This document shows positions 23,276-35,697 of a stretch of DNA of 64,000 bases, one piece after another. The stretch is taken from positions 12,912,615 through 12,976,614 of the forward strand of contig OY986969.1 of the NCBI GenBank assembly GCA_963920575.1, given 5' to 3'. The notes below the pieces were generated by a model that ran no database searches, was not told the DNA's origin, and was given only the letters and a program-made list of their open reading frames with translations. Each line of letters begins with the position of its first letter. Position 1 is the first letter of the stretch. Position numbers and translations under genes: made by a program. The stretch comes from Narthecium ossifragum (taxonomy: Eukaryota; Streptophyta; Magnoliopsida; Dioscoreales; Nartheciaceae).

Positions 23276-24834
23276 TGATGAGTCCCTAAATATTCATAAT
23301 TAAACCCCTTAATTAACCTTTGTTAGGCCTAGAGTGTTTGTATTTAATAGTTTGTTAGTTGATTTCAGGTTTAAATAGGTTTTGAGAAGAAATACAAGAG
23401 TTTCGGCTAAGAAGATGAATTTATTTGATAAAGACTGCTTCCTTGCCTGTCAGGAAACTACTCACCAGATATTCTGTATAAGTCCAAATATTCTGGAAAT
23501 TTACTACATGATATAAGAATACATGAAGATACACTTTGCGAGATTCCTGATGGTGTGATAGCAGAATTGAAGAATACATGAAGATACATAAGCTGGAAAG
23601 CTGCACCGTCGAAGCTGAAGAGAATATTCTCCAAATATTCGACATTAATTAGAATATTATGAAATTTTTTGCAGATGATAGATAACTTCCAGATCTATAA
23701 CTTTCCTGTTGAAGACTTTCCCAAATTCCGTACAGATTAGCTTCAGAATTGACTACAAATCAGAATTCCGAGTAGAAATTGAAGAATAAGGAAGCTGATG
23801 ACATGGCAGTTATTAACCCAGTCAAACTGGGACGTCCGATCGATTGGTTTGATTCCGATCGATCGCTCCGATGACGTCAGCAACCCGCAATTTAGGAAAA
23901 TTAGAGTTTAAGTTCAACTATAACTCCTAATTCCGGGATTAAGGGTTTCTAATACATAATGGGTTATTCCAGCCGAAAATAAGGATATTTTGGAGCACTT
24001 TTGGAGGAGAAGGTTAGGGTTTTGAAGACGGTGATATTTCCGCGGGGATCGACGGCTTCATCTTCTACACCTATGACTGATTTCCAAGAGATGAGTGGCT
24101 AGTTTTTTTGTTCTTAGGAATACCATGAAACCATAGTGTAACTTTTGATCTTTCATAATTGGATTTTTGTGAACTTCTCTACGTATAATCTCATGAATAT
24201 GTTTTTAATGATTATAGAGTTGAAGGAACAGAGTTCCGTTGACGTATTATTAGTCGTACATGATGGTTGTACTTGAGTGTAGAGATTCATGAGATAGTTT
24301 GCATGTGGTTTGTGATTTACCTTTGAGATAATCTATGCTACGTGAAGATAAGTCATGCTAAGGTCATTAGGAGTAGAATAATTTAAGATAATGGTAGGAC
24401 CAAAGATGATTTATGCCAAACAAAGATAGGTTATGCCGTACGGAACATAAAACCTTCTTTTAGGGATTCGTGTGAGCTTGTAGCTATACGATCCATAATA
24501 CTTAGAGAAGTGATCAAGATGATAACTATGGAAGATTAAGGGTGAAACTAGGGTGGATTGTGTATTTCCTAAGACGTCTTTTTCCATCTGATTAAAACCT
24601 AAATATTTTCTTTTGCTTTCTTAGATAGTTTCAGTTAGATCAATCTATCATTGAAGCGTTTGGTTTAGATCAAGAGTTTTGAGAATCGATTTTGATTTTC
24701 CTAGTAATTCCCTGTGGTTCGACTCCGGATTTCACCACTAGTCTACGTAGTAGCATTAGTGATTGAATAAGGATATAAATTTAAGATTTGATTGAGGTTC
24801 GCAACGTTTTAACGACGACGTTTGCGAGCGATCA
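23276..24834 (+). repeat. 5' LTR of element P1
   Basis: 1,559 bp, TGATGAGTCCC to GCGAGCGATCA. U3 holds a palindrome pair CGATCGATTG/CGATCGATCG (23837/23856, 19 bp apart) next to TGACGTCA (23872-23879), a bZIP recognition sequence. The 3' LTR differs from it at scattered bases and by two gaps, one near 23520 and one near 24493. Confidence 0.9.
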
Positions 24835-24839
24835 ATTTT

Positions 24840-24857
24840 TGGCGCCGTTGCCGGGGA
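24840..24857 (+). other. Primer binding site, tRNA-Asp
   Basis: TGGCGCCGTTGCCGGGGA, five bases after the 5' LTR, exactly complementary to the tRNA-Asp 3' end; characteristic of Athila elements. Confidence 0.92.
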
Positions 24858-25195
24858 TTTCGACGGTTAACTAATTCATTTTCTCTTAATTCATTTTCTT
24901 TGCTTAGTTAGGTTTTTATCTTTCTTATTTTTGCCTTTCTTTATTTTACACTTTTTAGGAATTTTCTGACAATTTTTTGGAATTTTTGCAGCATTGGAAC
25001 GGATTTTTCTTGAAGAAAAACACAACTTGGCAGACACCTGGAGCGACCGGTCGGACTTGAATCCGATCGATCGGACTGCGCAGTCAGCTAAGCCTTCTTA
25101 CTTCAAATTTTTTTCGATTAAATTGTTGTTTTCCGGGTTTTGTCCTCCCCTCCGAATCTTCTATTTTCTTTTTCTCTGTTTGTGTGTGATCTTGC

Positions 25196-28100
25196 ATGCA
25201 AGGTAGACGATCCTTAAATACCCCGCTGGAACCTTTGGATCTAGAACTAGAGACCACACTCCGAAAAGCTAGAGCCTTAGGTCAACAATCTTTGTGTAAC
25301 TTGCAATCTATTCACGAGACTTTTGTCACCATGGCTGAAAATGAGGGACATGTCATCAACCCTCATGTTAATATGGGAAGGGAGGGTAATAATAATAATA
25401 ATGGGGGGTACAACGTGTTCCTTTGAGAAATCAGTTCTTGCCCACTGCCTACACTTACACTCCTTCCATTGATCCTCCTGCAATCACAGCCTCACACTAT
25501 GAGATTAGACCCCAAACGATTCAAATGTTACCCCACTTTCATGGTTTAAGTAATGAGGACCCATATGAGTACATTCACAATTTTATCGATACCATCGCTA
25601 CACTAAAAATGGAGAACTTTAATGATGATGCCTTTAAGTTAAAACTTTTTCCCTTCTCTTTGAAAGATAAAGCTAAACACTGGCTTCAATGTTTACCTCC
25701 ACGCTCAATCACAACTTGGGACCAACCTCAAGAGGCATTTTTAAGGAAATTCTTCCCCATAATTAAAATTGAGAAATTTCGGACTGAAATCCTTACCTTT
25801 GTTCAATATGACGATGAGTCTTTTCATGATGCCTAGGATAGATTTAAAGACCTTTTGAGAAAATGTCATCATCATGATATTGATAAGTGAGAATTAATTC
25901 ATAAGTTTTATAGAGGCCTTAATGAAAGATGTAAAACTAGGGTTGAAGCTTGTTGTGGGGGTATTCCTTTAGATAAAGATGATGATGAGCTTTGGAACCT
26001 TTATGAACAAATTTCCATTGATTCCCAACCACAATACACAACCCCCAGAAGTCGGCCTATAACTAAAGGAACCTTTGAACTTTCTGGATTAGAAGCCATT
26101 ACTGCCCAAATAGCCCTCCTTCACAAAAGGTTTGATAAATTGGAAGTGAGTCAATCACCAGCCCCTCCACCATATCAAGATCAACCTCAAACATGTGCAT
26201 TGTGCTCTAGTCTCGAACATCACATTACCGACTGTCCCCTGGCTCCATCATTTCCTGAATTTTTTCAGGAGCAAGCAAACACGGCGTATGGTTTCACTAA
26301 ACCTGAAAATAATCCGTATTCAAATACGTATAATCCAGGTTGGCGGAACCATCCCAACTTTAGTTGGAAACCACCCCAACAATCTAGTACTTTCCAAGGA
26401 CAGAGTAGTTCTTCTAATGCTCACACTGATCGGTACCCATCGAGGCCTTCAACAAATCCCAACCCAGGGTACTCTGCACCATATCAACAAACTGCACCCC
26501 AACCTCCTCCACAATCATCCTCTAACTCAGCTTTGGACACAATCATGAGTACACTTGCCAACATGAATGCTAGTATGAATAACATGAATGCCGACATCAA
26601 CGCTAACATGGATAAAATTGGAAGAACTGTAGCCTCACATTCACAAGCCATATCCAAAATAGAGACACAACTAGGACAACTAGCTAACACTATGTCAAAG
26701 AGAGAAGAGGGTCACTTACCGAGTCAACCTATGACCAATCCTAGAGCCCTACACCACAATGATAATCAGAATTTTGAAAGTGCAAAAGCTGTAGTAACCT
26801 TAAGGAACGGTAAGCAAGTGGATACACTTCCTGACACTGCCCAGAGCGACGGATCGCTCTCAGATTCGACCGATCGAAACTATTCCGATCGATCGGATCC
26901 TGGTCCGACCGATCGGTCTCTGCCCCCACAGCAACCTGATGGTACTACTAATCAAGTGGATCCAAATCCAATTGATGAAAGTGAACCTGACCCACGCACA
27001 TACACACCTAAAGTGCCTTTTCCTGAAGCCCTTAAGGATCCCTATCCAACTATCAAAGCTTGAAGAGCTGTCGAGGACGCCCTTGAAATCTTCAAACATG
27101 TCAACATCAACGTACCATTGCTTCAGGCCATTCGTCAAATCCCTTCATATGCCAAATTTCTTAAGGATCTGTGCACTCATAAACGCCAGACAAAACCCAA
27201 CAGAGACAAGAAAATCCTTTTACCTGAACAAGTCAGTTCGATTTTGAAACATGACACGCCACCCAAACTAAAGGACCCTGGTACCCCTACCATACCATGT
27301 TGCATAGGAGACTATCAGATTGATGGTGCCCTTCTTGACCTAGGAGCCAGTGTTAACATTTTGCCCTATTACCTTTATAACTGAAACCGACCTCGGTTGT
27401 TTTGCAATTAGCTGCTAGGTCTATTAAGACCCCTAGAGGTATCGTAGAGGACGTATTGGTTAAGGTGGACAACTTCTTTTTCCCTGTCGACTTTGTCGTC
27501 TTGGATATGGAACCCGCTATTCACTGCAGAAAAACGGTGCCTATCATCTTAGGACGCCCCTTTTTGGCCACTGCAAATGCCAATATTCAGTGTCGAACTG
27601 GTGTCATGGATGTCTCTTTTGGTAATATGCATGTTAAACTGAACATCTTTAAGACTACATGTTTGCCTGAGCGTGAGAATGAATGCTTTCGTGTTGATAG
27701 TTTGACTGACTGCTGTGATGATAAATGTCATGTTATAATGATTGATAGATTATCTGAGATTTTGAGGGATTATGACTCTGATGACTCTGATGATGGTGAT
27801 GCTACATTGCACAATGATAGAGTATCTGAGATCTTGAATGCCTATGCTTCTGATTCTGATGATGATGTTGATTTGAACACCGCACAATCGAAATATGATA
27901 TCAAAACACACATCTTGCTCGACCAATCACTCGATCGGCATATTGCGGAAATAAAAACTATTTTTGGGATGGTTGAACCCCTTTCACCGCTATTTTTTAC
28001 TCCCGCACCTGTGATAGATACTGGCCAATTGTGTGCTTATTATGCCGCCACTCACCTTTGCACAGATGCAGCAGTGTATCCTAAGGTTGAGCCACCTCCT

Positions 28101-28427
28101 CTTTTCTCTATATTTGCACCATCATCACTGACTTCACCGCTTCTTTTATCTATATTTGACCTTCCACTTCCGGTTCACTCGAATGATAGTTTCACTATTA
28201 TGGGGGACAAATACTGTAGACCGAGTTGCAAGATGAAACATGACGATAAGTTGCATTTTATAGCGGGCGGGGTCTCTAGTTCTCTTGTTGGGAGGAAAGG
28301 CTTTCTTAGCCTACATCATCAACTACTTGATTTACTGTGGGCGTGGGGTTGGTTTCAAGCATTATTTGGAGGACATTATTCTAAGTGGGGTGATCGATGC
28401 TGTCGGATTGACAGAGCCATGCTATAA
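25196..28427 (+). pseudogene. Athila-type gag-protease of element P1, broken
   Basis: Starts MQGRRSLNTP (25196). Gag domain (LKDKAKHWL), knuckle CALCSSLEHHITDC, signature NPGWRNHPNFSW, linker, protease DLGASVN and LGRPFLATA, then a C-terminal extension like that of P2. Breaks: a frameshift near 25400-25423 next to AAT repeats and a G run; TAG at 25834 and TGA near 25888 where P2 has TGG; TGA at 27061 where P2 has CGA; a 19-bp deletion near 27380 that shifts the frame. The linker (26847-26915) contains four phased palindromes in coding sequence. Confidence 0.9.
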
Positions 28428-28499
28428 TTGCACCTTTTCGGGAAGTCTAGCGAATGACGCAAAATTGCGCACTTCTTGGGAGGCAACCCAAGTTTTATA

Positions 28500-29345
28500 A
28501 TTTTTTTTCGTATTTTCCTAAATTTTTAGGATTTTTCCATGATTTTCTTCCATTTTTTCGGCTTTTTCCCGAATTTCCTTTATTTTCCTTGATTTTCCTC
28601 TCTCTTCCTGTTCTCTCTTTCTCCCGCGGCTCGTCGTCCCGGCTCGTCGTCCCGGCTCGTCGGCTCGTCCCCGAGCCGACGACCATAGCCGCCCATCGCA
28701 GCAATTCCGGCCATCCCCAACCCCTGAAAATACCACCGAGACCTCCGCCAACCCTCCACTTAGTCATCCCCGTCTTCCTCTTCCCTCGACACTCTCTCCT
28801 CCGACGTCGGCGAGGCCCTTGGCCATCGTCTTCACCATCATCCACGGCCGTTCACCGGCCCCAAACACCTCCAAAAGCTTCCTTCCACCTCCACGACGCT
28901 TCCGCCACCATAAAATTCCTTCCTTTCCGCTGGGATCCTCGGCTTTAGCCTCCGACGAAACCACCGCGCCGACCACCTTCATTCCACCGTCTGGAAGCTC
29001 AATTCCTCAATCCAACACCATAGGACCATTCTCATTGCCTCCACGATCCTTCCTCCAAGATTGGAGCTCCGATCATCGGAATCCGATTCCGGCGATTGTC
29101 TTCCTCCGAGCCGTTCACCTCCGATCAGTTACCTGGAGGCCTCGATTCTTCGATCAGAGCTTACCGGCGACCTCCTCAAGCATCTACGATTCTTCCTATC
29201 CCTTCCCGTCCTCCGGCGACGACATTTCACAGTCGATCCATCGCCGGCGAGCTCTCAGCCGTCCAACTGCTACAGGACAAGACCAAATGCTACAGAGCTT
29301 CAATTTCCGATCAGACGGTCCCGATCTTCAATCAAGATGATATTA
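28500..29345 (+). other. C-rich exon-like untranslated block in P1
   Basis: After the coding region comes a T-rich stretch, then about 750 bp rich in CCG/TCC codon-like triplets with long open frames in several phases but no recognised domain. The equivalent block in P2 is 58850-59800, collinear but with numerous indels that break each frame, arguing against coding. It could be captured host sequence, a spacer needed for length, or an RNA element. Confidence 0.5.
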
Positions 29346-30883
29346 TGGATGCTGAATATTTTTCGTGTTGTGCATGGATAATTTCCTGTATTTTAATATT
29401 TTCATGTCTATATTTTAATTTTTGTGGGATGAATGCTTGTACTGGATTGATATATCATGTTATTACAAAGGCGACTCTGCCGAAATTTTCTATGATTCTA
29501 ATACCTTTTTGGACTTTTATTTGTTATATTTGATCTTTTTGGAAATGTATATATTTCTGCGACAGGTTATGGTGGGGAAGGAAGTATTTATTCAATGATG
29601 GTGATGCCTAAACTAAAATTGGAAGAGAGAGAAATCTATTTCTGAGGCCTTCATCATGGTGATTTCTGCCCTTTATTCTTTGCTTTATTTTTATGGCTTA
29701 GTGTAATTGGGGATAATTACATTTAAGTTGGGGGGTAGAATTCTAGGAATTCATGCTTATTGTTTTAGAATTACATATTATACATCCCTTGAATTATGTC
29801 AAAAGAATGAAATTATGATATGATTTGACAAAGATGCATGTTTTAGAAATTTATTTTATGAACTATTCTGAGACTTGTATGTCATATAGGAAATAGTAAA
29901 TTTTTACTATGCATGATATTATTTCTATACTTTAACAGTTTTACCATGATCTAAGGATGACTTGACATATCCTAATGCACATGTTCACTTCCACATGTTA
30001 AGGAGTTGATATTAGATTCGAAGCATGATACTGGGAGAGATTTACAATTTTATGTCATGACACAGAAAATACATGAACACAGGCAATTATCTGAGTATAA
30101 AATAAAAAAAATAAAAACAAAGGGATCTTCAACTTAGTAACCGGGCAGTGTGCCTAGCCAGGGTGGTGTTCGCGTAAAACGGTTGAATTTCCTGAAAAAA
30201 TGACTAGTTATGATTTGTAGCCTTCATGGTTTGAGTATTAGAGTCTGAAGAGTGTTCTACACTTAGTGCCCTAAATCCGTCTGGTTTGGGAGTCACTGGC
30301 TTGAACCTCATTACATGGACCATGAAGAAAGCTTAAGAAATCATAACAATGCACATGTCATATATATATATATAAAAATGATATTGCTATGTGATAAGTG
30401 GAAGATATGTGCTTGGATAGGATTGTGATCTTGAATAGTTGAAGTGTTTAGATATAATTGATGCTCTGAAGCATGTGGAACCCCATTCACACACAGGAGT
30501 GTTAAAGTTATTTTTAATCATGATTAAATATGTTGAAGTGTTGGAAATATATTATGACATGTTTTGATTTACTATGTTTTTATGCGACTATGAGTTGAAT
30601 GGGATATTTATGGATATTATTTCTATTTCATGCATTAGAGTTGGTGAATATTGTGATTGATTTCTAATGATATATTCAAGGGAATGTATAGATGTTTGTG
30701 GGTGTCATCCCTGAAAACCCTCAGGAGACTATAACTCCTCCACTGGGGTAACCCAGGGGTTTAAAGGCTTGTTGCACATGCTAAGTGCAATCGTGAGACC
30801 TACGAAAGTGGCTAGTTAGATTTATTGCTTTCTTTTTATATTTTCTTTGCTCGAGGACTAGCAAAGTGTAAGTTGGGGGGGGG
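29346..30883 (+). other. 3' untranslated region of P1 with conserved block and polypurine tract
   Basis: AT-rich with no coding frame. The block at 30136-30185 (CTTAGTAACCGGG, TGCC, TTCGCGTAAAACGG) matches, on the opposite strand, motifs in family M. CTCGAGGACTAGCAA followed by a run of nine or more G (30850-30883) is the polypurine tract before the 3' LTR. Confidence 0.65.
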
Positions 30884-32435
30884 TGATGAGTCCCTAAATA
30901 TTCATAATTAAACCCCTTAATTTACCTTTGTTAGGCCTAGAGTGTTTGTATTTAATAGTTTGTTAGTTGATTTCAGGTTTAAATAGGTTTTGAGAAGAAA
31001 TACAAGAGTTTCGGCTAAGAAGATGAATTTATTTGATAAAGACTGCTTCGTCGCCTGTCAGGAAAATATTCACCAGATATTCTGTATAAGTCAAAATATT
31101 CTGAACATTTAGTACATGATAGAAGACTTCAAGATCTACAATGTTCATGTTGGACACTTTGCGAGATTCCTGATGGTGAGATAGCAGAATTGAAGAATAC
31201 ATGAAGATACATAAGCTGGAAAGCTGCACCGTCGAAGCTGAAGAGAATATTCTCCAAATATTCTACATTAATTAGAATATTATGCAATATTTTGGAGATG
31301 ATAGATAACTTCCAGATCTATAACTTTCCTGTTGAAGACTTTCCCAGATTCCGTACAGATTAACTTCAGAATTGACTACAAATCGGAATTCCAAGTAGAA
31401 ATTGAAGAATAAGGAAGCTGATGACATGGCAGTTATTAACCCAGTCAAACTGGGACGTCCGATCGATTGGTTTGAGTCCGATCGATCGCTCCGATGACGT
31501 CAGCAACCCGCAATTTAGGAAAATTAGAGTTTAAGTTCAACTATAACTCCTAATTCCGGGATTAAGGGTTTCTAAAACATAATGGGTTATTCCAGCCGAA
31601 AATAAGGATATTTTGGAGCACTTTTGGAGGAGAAGGTTAGGGTTTTGAAGACGGTGATATTTCCGCGGGGATCGACGGCTTCATCTTCTACACCTATGAC
31701 TGATTTCCAAGAGATGAGTGGCTAGTTTTTTTGTTCTTAGGAATACCATGAAACCCTAGTGTAACTTTTGATCTTTCATAATTGGATTTTTGTGAACTTC
31801 TCTACGTATAATCTCATGAATATGTTTTTAATGATTATAGAGTTGAAGAAACAGAGTTCCGTTGACATATTATTAGTCGTACATGATGGTTGTACTTGAG
31901 TGTAGAGATTCATGAGATAGTTTGCATGTGGTTTGTGATTTACCTTTGAGATAATCTATGCTACGTGAAGATAAGTCATGCTAAGGTCATTAGGAGTAGA
32001 ATAACTTAAGATAATGGTAGGACCAAAGATGATTTATGCCAAACAAAGATAGGTTATGCCGTACGGAACATAAAACCTTCTTTTAGGGATTCGTGTGAGC
32101 TTGTAGCCATACGATCAAGATGATAACTATGGAAGATTAAGGGTGAAACTAGGGTGGATTGTGTATTTCCTAAGACGTCTTTTTCGATTTGATTAAAACC
32201 TAAATATTTTCTTTTGCTTTCTTAGATAGTTTCAATTAGATCAATCTATCATTGAAGTGTTTGGTTTAGATCAAGAGTTTTGAGAATCGATTTTGGTTTT
32301 CCTAGTAATTCCCTGTGGTTCGACTCCGGATTTCACCACTAGTCTACATAGTAGCATTAGTGATTGAATAAGGATATAAATTTAAAATTTGATTGAGGTT
32401 AGCAACGTTTTAACGAGGACGTTTGCGAGCGATCA
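30884..32435 (+). repeat. 3' LTR of element P1
   Basis: 1,552 bp, partner of 23276-24834. Same U3 palindrome pair (31460/31479) and TGACGTCA site. Immediately followed by target duplication GATGC. Confidence 0.9.
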
Positions 32436-32440
32436 GATGC

Positions 32441-32615
32441 CGTGCAGTCGTACTAGCTCGTCAACGTACCTCTGGCTCAGTCTGGCAACTGGATCTGTCG
32501 TCCTCATGGGGAGGAAATGAGCCGATTTGGTCTGTCGATCGACGATGACCCAAATCGCATCATTCCCCCTCGGTGACCTGGGTAGCTCGGTGACGAAGTC
32601 CATAACTATATGTTC
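32441..32615 (-). pseudogene. Tekay integrase core fragment between two insertions
   Basis: Minus strand encodes EHIVMDFVTELP, AIWVIVDRQTKSAHF and RYVDELVRLHGI, the start of the integrase core with the first catalytic aspartate. It joins 40127 upstream and 23270 downstream once the copia composite (target duplication TGTTC) and P1 (GATGC) are removed. Confidence 0.85.
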
Positions 32616-32860
32616 TGTTAGCCCTAATGACGTTTTGATTATGTTTTGATGATACCAATATGTTCTTAAATGATAAAATATATATGTAATAAAATATATG
32701 TTGATAACTAGCTTTAACTTTCATATTTGAGATATTATTGAGTGGATGGATGATGCATCGATGCATCCGAGGAGTTCACGGATGATGCATCGATGCATCC
32801 GAGGAGTTCACGGATGATGCGCGGATGCATCCGTGGAGCTCACGGATGATGCGCGCTGCT
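32616..32860 (+). repeat. Plus-strand copia LTR head with GGATGCATCC repeats
   Basis: TGTTAGCCC... TTTTGATGATACCAATATG, then from 32745 repeats of GATGCATC/GGATGCATCCG with GAGTTCACGGATGATGC spacers. The same repeats start the LTR tail at 39148, sharing about 65 near-identical bases. Confidence 0.75.
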
Positions 32861-33477
32861 GGCGGTCGATCCGTCCATCGTCCGTCACGTATAAAAAACT
32901 CAGCCTCTTTGGTCGACGGTCGATCCACGCATCGTCCGTCGCTCTCACGGTCGACCGTGACATCGACCGTCACATCGTCCGTGAGCCTCTGTTGAGAAAG
33001 TCGCTTCCCAGGGTAGATGCTCGGATCGACCGTTGCTCATTGATATTTCTTCATATATGCGCCACGGTCAACCGCCGCATCGACCGTCGCATCGTCCGTC
33101 AGCCTCTGTGAAGAAAAATGCTTCCCAGGGTCGATGCACCGATCGACCGTCGCATCTTCACATTCTTCATTAATGAGCTACGTTCGACCGCCACATCGAC
33201 CGTCGCATCGTTCGTCGGGCTCTGTGAAGAAAAACACTTCCCACGGTCGATGCACCGATCGACCTTGAGCCAATACGCATATAGCCAAGTATTATGCATT
33301 CATCACGGTCGATCCATGGATCGACCGCCACATTCCCACGGTCGATCCTCAACCGTCAGTACAAAAATGACTTAAATATTGAATTTTAGATTTCCAATTA
33401 AAGGGGTAATAAATGTTAAACATATATTTTATCATTTAATGTATATTGGCATCATCAAAACAAGGTTAGGATCAACA
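32861..33477 (-). repeat. Minus-strand SIRE-like 3' LTR head with 24-bp quasi-palindromes
   Basis: Head TGTTGATCCTAACC at 33477 follows a polypurine-like AAAAAGGAGGAGAT. Within it lie about nine quasi-palindromes of the form ACGGTCGATS-N4-GATCGACCGT, between 32868 and 33352. The LTR tail is missing. Confidence 0.75.
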
Positions 33478-34000
33478 ATCTCCTCCTTTTTGATGATGAC
33501 AATCCTTTTAAATGTGATGATAAAATATTTTAACTCCCCCTCAACCAATGCATCCTTTTCTTTCAAAATACGTATTCTAAAGTTGGTTTTCATGATGCAC
33601 ATAAGTCATATATCTTTAAAATGATATTAAAAGTTCCATTCAAGATATGTTGACAAAGTGGTTTGGATTTTGGCATGTTCACTTCTTTTCAATAACAAAT
33701 TTAAGCTTTCATGAAGTGATTTCATATTGAATTATAACATTGTATTAATACATCATAGCAATATCCAAACACATCTCTATTTCATTCAAAAGATTCCAAC
33801 ATTTCATACAACAAAATCATTTGGAAAACTTGAAATTACAAGACTTTCATTTAAAAAAAACAAGGTTTTCCAAAATACAAAAGTAAAGATCTGAAATGTA
33901 GAAATGTAGGGCTATTGTTCACATTCATCACATCACACTTTTTCTCCCCCTTTGGCATTATCAAAAAGAGGTAAGGAGGATGGGGAATTAGGATCAATCA
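33478..34000 (-). other. Untranslated 3' region of the SIRE-like body
   Basis: AT-rich, no coding frame. GAGGGGGAGTTAAAA and AAAGGGGGAGAAAAA purine tracts (33530-33545, 33945-33960) are typical of the 3' end of SIRE-type copia elements. Confidence 0.6.
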
Positions 34001-35230
34001 CTAGAGGCTTGCTGAAGGAGTGCCAGGTGGAAATTCATTCTTGATGTAGGTGAAAATCTCGTCAAGTTGCTGAGACATCTTGGCTTGATCTCCGGTGATC
34101 GTTGCTTGGGAAGTCTTGATGTCATCTAGACTTAGTTCCATTCTTCCCATTCTAGCTTCGTGATCATCAAGCCTTTGTGCCGTGGTTCGACAAACTCGGC
34201 TACTAGAGGCTTCTCCTTGATGTCCTTCAAGTAGAGGCTCTCCCCCTACATTTTCTTCATCATGTTCTTCTTGGGGCTCATCTTCTTCATCTCCACTGAC
34301 ATCAGGCAAACTGAGGCCTAGAGCTCGTTTGGCGGCCTTCATCCTCTTGTAGGTGGACTTGTTGAATGGTTGAGAAAGAGGTTTCCGTTCATCATCGGCT
34401 AGGTTTAGGGTTAGGGCTTGTAAAATTGTTGTTAGAAGCCCCCCAAAAGGAAGAGATTGCCTAACATTTATATTAAGCATCTCCTTGATAAGGAGATAAC
34501 CTAGGTTAATAGGCTTCTTCCTAACCATGCATGAAAGAACATAGGCATGGATGGGTTTTAAATGATCATGATGGCCAAGCTTAGGAAATAGGTTTGTTTT
34601 TAGGAAATGGGCAAGCTCCCTAAATTTTTGGTGTAGGCTATTTAGCTCTATAGGATTTTTCTCAACAAGTAGGGCCTTAAGGATTGCCTTCCTACCTTGT
34701 TTGTCCTTATCAGCTCTATTGAAATCCTCATATGAAGTGAAGTAAATGCACTCTCCTTGATTAGGTGCATTTAGTAACTCATTCAACCAATCTATGGTAA
34801 TTTTGAATTCATTACCATAGACATAGCTAGTAATAGCTACATAACCTTCATCATCTATATCCTCAGTCATATTGCAATAAAAGTACCTAACCATTTCGGG
34901 ATATATGTACTGAGGCATTTCTAGGAATTTCTTCCAACCCATATCAGTAAAAAATTGTTCAACTACACGTTCCTTCCCTACAGGCAGTTGTAAAGCTCTA
35001 CCCGAGACAACGAATTTATCCTTAAAGTCAGGCCAGGTTTTATACCTCTCCATATCTAGGAAGAAGTAGTCGTCGTAGGAAGGGGTAGGTTGAGGATTTG
35101 ATGAAGAACCACCTTGAGCTCCTTTAGCTTTCTTTGACCCGGGTGGCTTCTTGGCAGCTGGCTTTTTCCGTTTTGCAACTGGACTTGGTTCCTCAGGTGA
35201 AGGAGGACCAACATTCTTGGTCCGAGGCAT
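34001..35230 (-). CDS. Extra ORF in env position of SIRE-like element
   Basis: Intact 409-codon minus-strand ORF located 3' of pol, where SIRE/Maximus elements carry their extra ORF. The N-terminus is basic and proline/lysine-rich (KRKKPAAKKPPGSKKAKG, residues 20-38), like a nuclear localisation tail. A central globular domain (about 50-300; FTDMGWKKFLEM, PEMVRYFYCNM, GYLLIKEMLNI) resembles the plant retrotransposon-associated domain often annotated as putative plant transposon protein. The C-terminus is acidic, then coiled-coil-like (RLDDHEARMGRMELSLDDIK). No signal peptide or membrane segment is apparent, so an envelope function is not supported. It is the only long intact retroelement frame in an otherwise broken body. 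Confidence 0.65.
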   Translation of the reverse strand: MPRTKNVGPPSPEEPSPVAKRKKPAAKKPPGSKKAKGAQGGSSSNPQPTPSYDDYFFLDMERYKTWPDFKDKFVVSGRALQLPVGKERVVEQFFTDMGWKKFLEMPQYIYPEMVRYFYCNMTEDIDDEGYVAITSYVYGNEFKITIDWLNELLNAPNQGECIYFTSYEDFNRADKDKQGRKAILKALLVEKNPIELNSLHQKFRELAHFLKTNLFPKLGHHDHLKPIHAYVLSCMVRKKPINLGYLLIKEMLNINVRQSLPFGGLLTTILQALTLNLADDERKPLSQPFNKSTYKRMKAAKRALGLSLPDVSGDEEDEPQEEHDEENVGGEPLLEGHQGEASSSRVCRTTAQRLDDHEARMGRMELSLDDIKTSQATITGDQAKMSQQLDEIFTYIKNEFPPGTPSASL

Positions 35231-35358
35231 CTCCAGCTGGTTAGGGTTTTGAGTGGGAAGAGGAGATCGGCTTGAGAGAGAGAGGAGGAGGAGCTGTGGA
35301 CGTTTTGAGGACTTAGGGCACGGTCGAACCAGAGAGGTGAATGAAGGGTGATCGGGAG

Positions 35359-35697
35359 TTATAAGGGGAGATTGGAGTGAAAAAGACGAAAAAGCCCCTA
35401 CTTAAGTTGTCAAACGGTCCGTGGCGGTCGACCGTAAGAAGTTGGCGGTCGACCGTCGTGAGCGTTTTGTGTGAAAATAAAAGGCGACGGTCGATCCAAA
35501 TACTTGGCGGTCAACCGTCGCACACATTTTGTAAAAAAAAACATCGCACGGTCGATCCAACGAAGTTGGCGGTCGACTGTCGCGCACATTTGTGTAAAAA
35601 GCCAATTCCACGGTCGATCCGAGGACGTTGGCGGTCGACCGTCCAGTGCGAATGTACGCACGGTCGACCGTAAAGAAGGCTGGATCGACCGTCAGTC
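35359..35697 (-). promoter_or_regulatory. Candidate internal promoter: palindrome pairs upstream of TTATAA
   Basis: Between pol and the extra ORF, CGGTCGACCG-type sites begin at 35425/35446, 35488/35508, 35549/35570, 35611/35632 and 35661/35682: five pairs 20-21 bp apart, with pairs repeating every 50-63 bp. On the minus strand they sit just upstream of a TATA-like TTATAA (35359-35364) and a pyrimidine-rich leader ending at the ORF start 35230. This suggests an independent promoter for the extra ORF; untested. Confidence 0.55.

Larger units (their letters stand above)
23276..32435 (+). mobile_element. Athila-like gag-protease element P1
   Basis: Complete element with TGATGAG...GCGATCA LTRs and a perfect 5-bp target duplication GATGC (23271-23275 and 32436-32440), inserted into the Tekay integrase between the first two catalytic aspartates. 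Contains primer site, broken gag-protease, C-rich untranslated block, conserved AGTAACCGGG motif and a polypurine tract. No RT, RNase H or integrase. Confidence 0.92.

Noticed and set aside
28454..29533. Long proline/serine-rich frames as host genes
   Set aside because: The P2 counterpart has indels that break each frame, and several phases are open at once, as expected of C-rich non-coding DNA.
34001..35230. Retroviral-type envelope gene
   Set aside because: Position fits, but no signal peptide, membrane anchor or cleavage site is visible; annotated only as an extra ORF.
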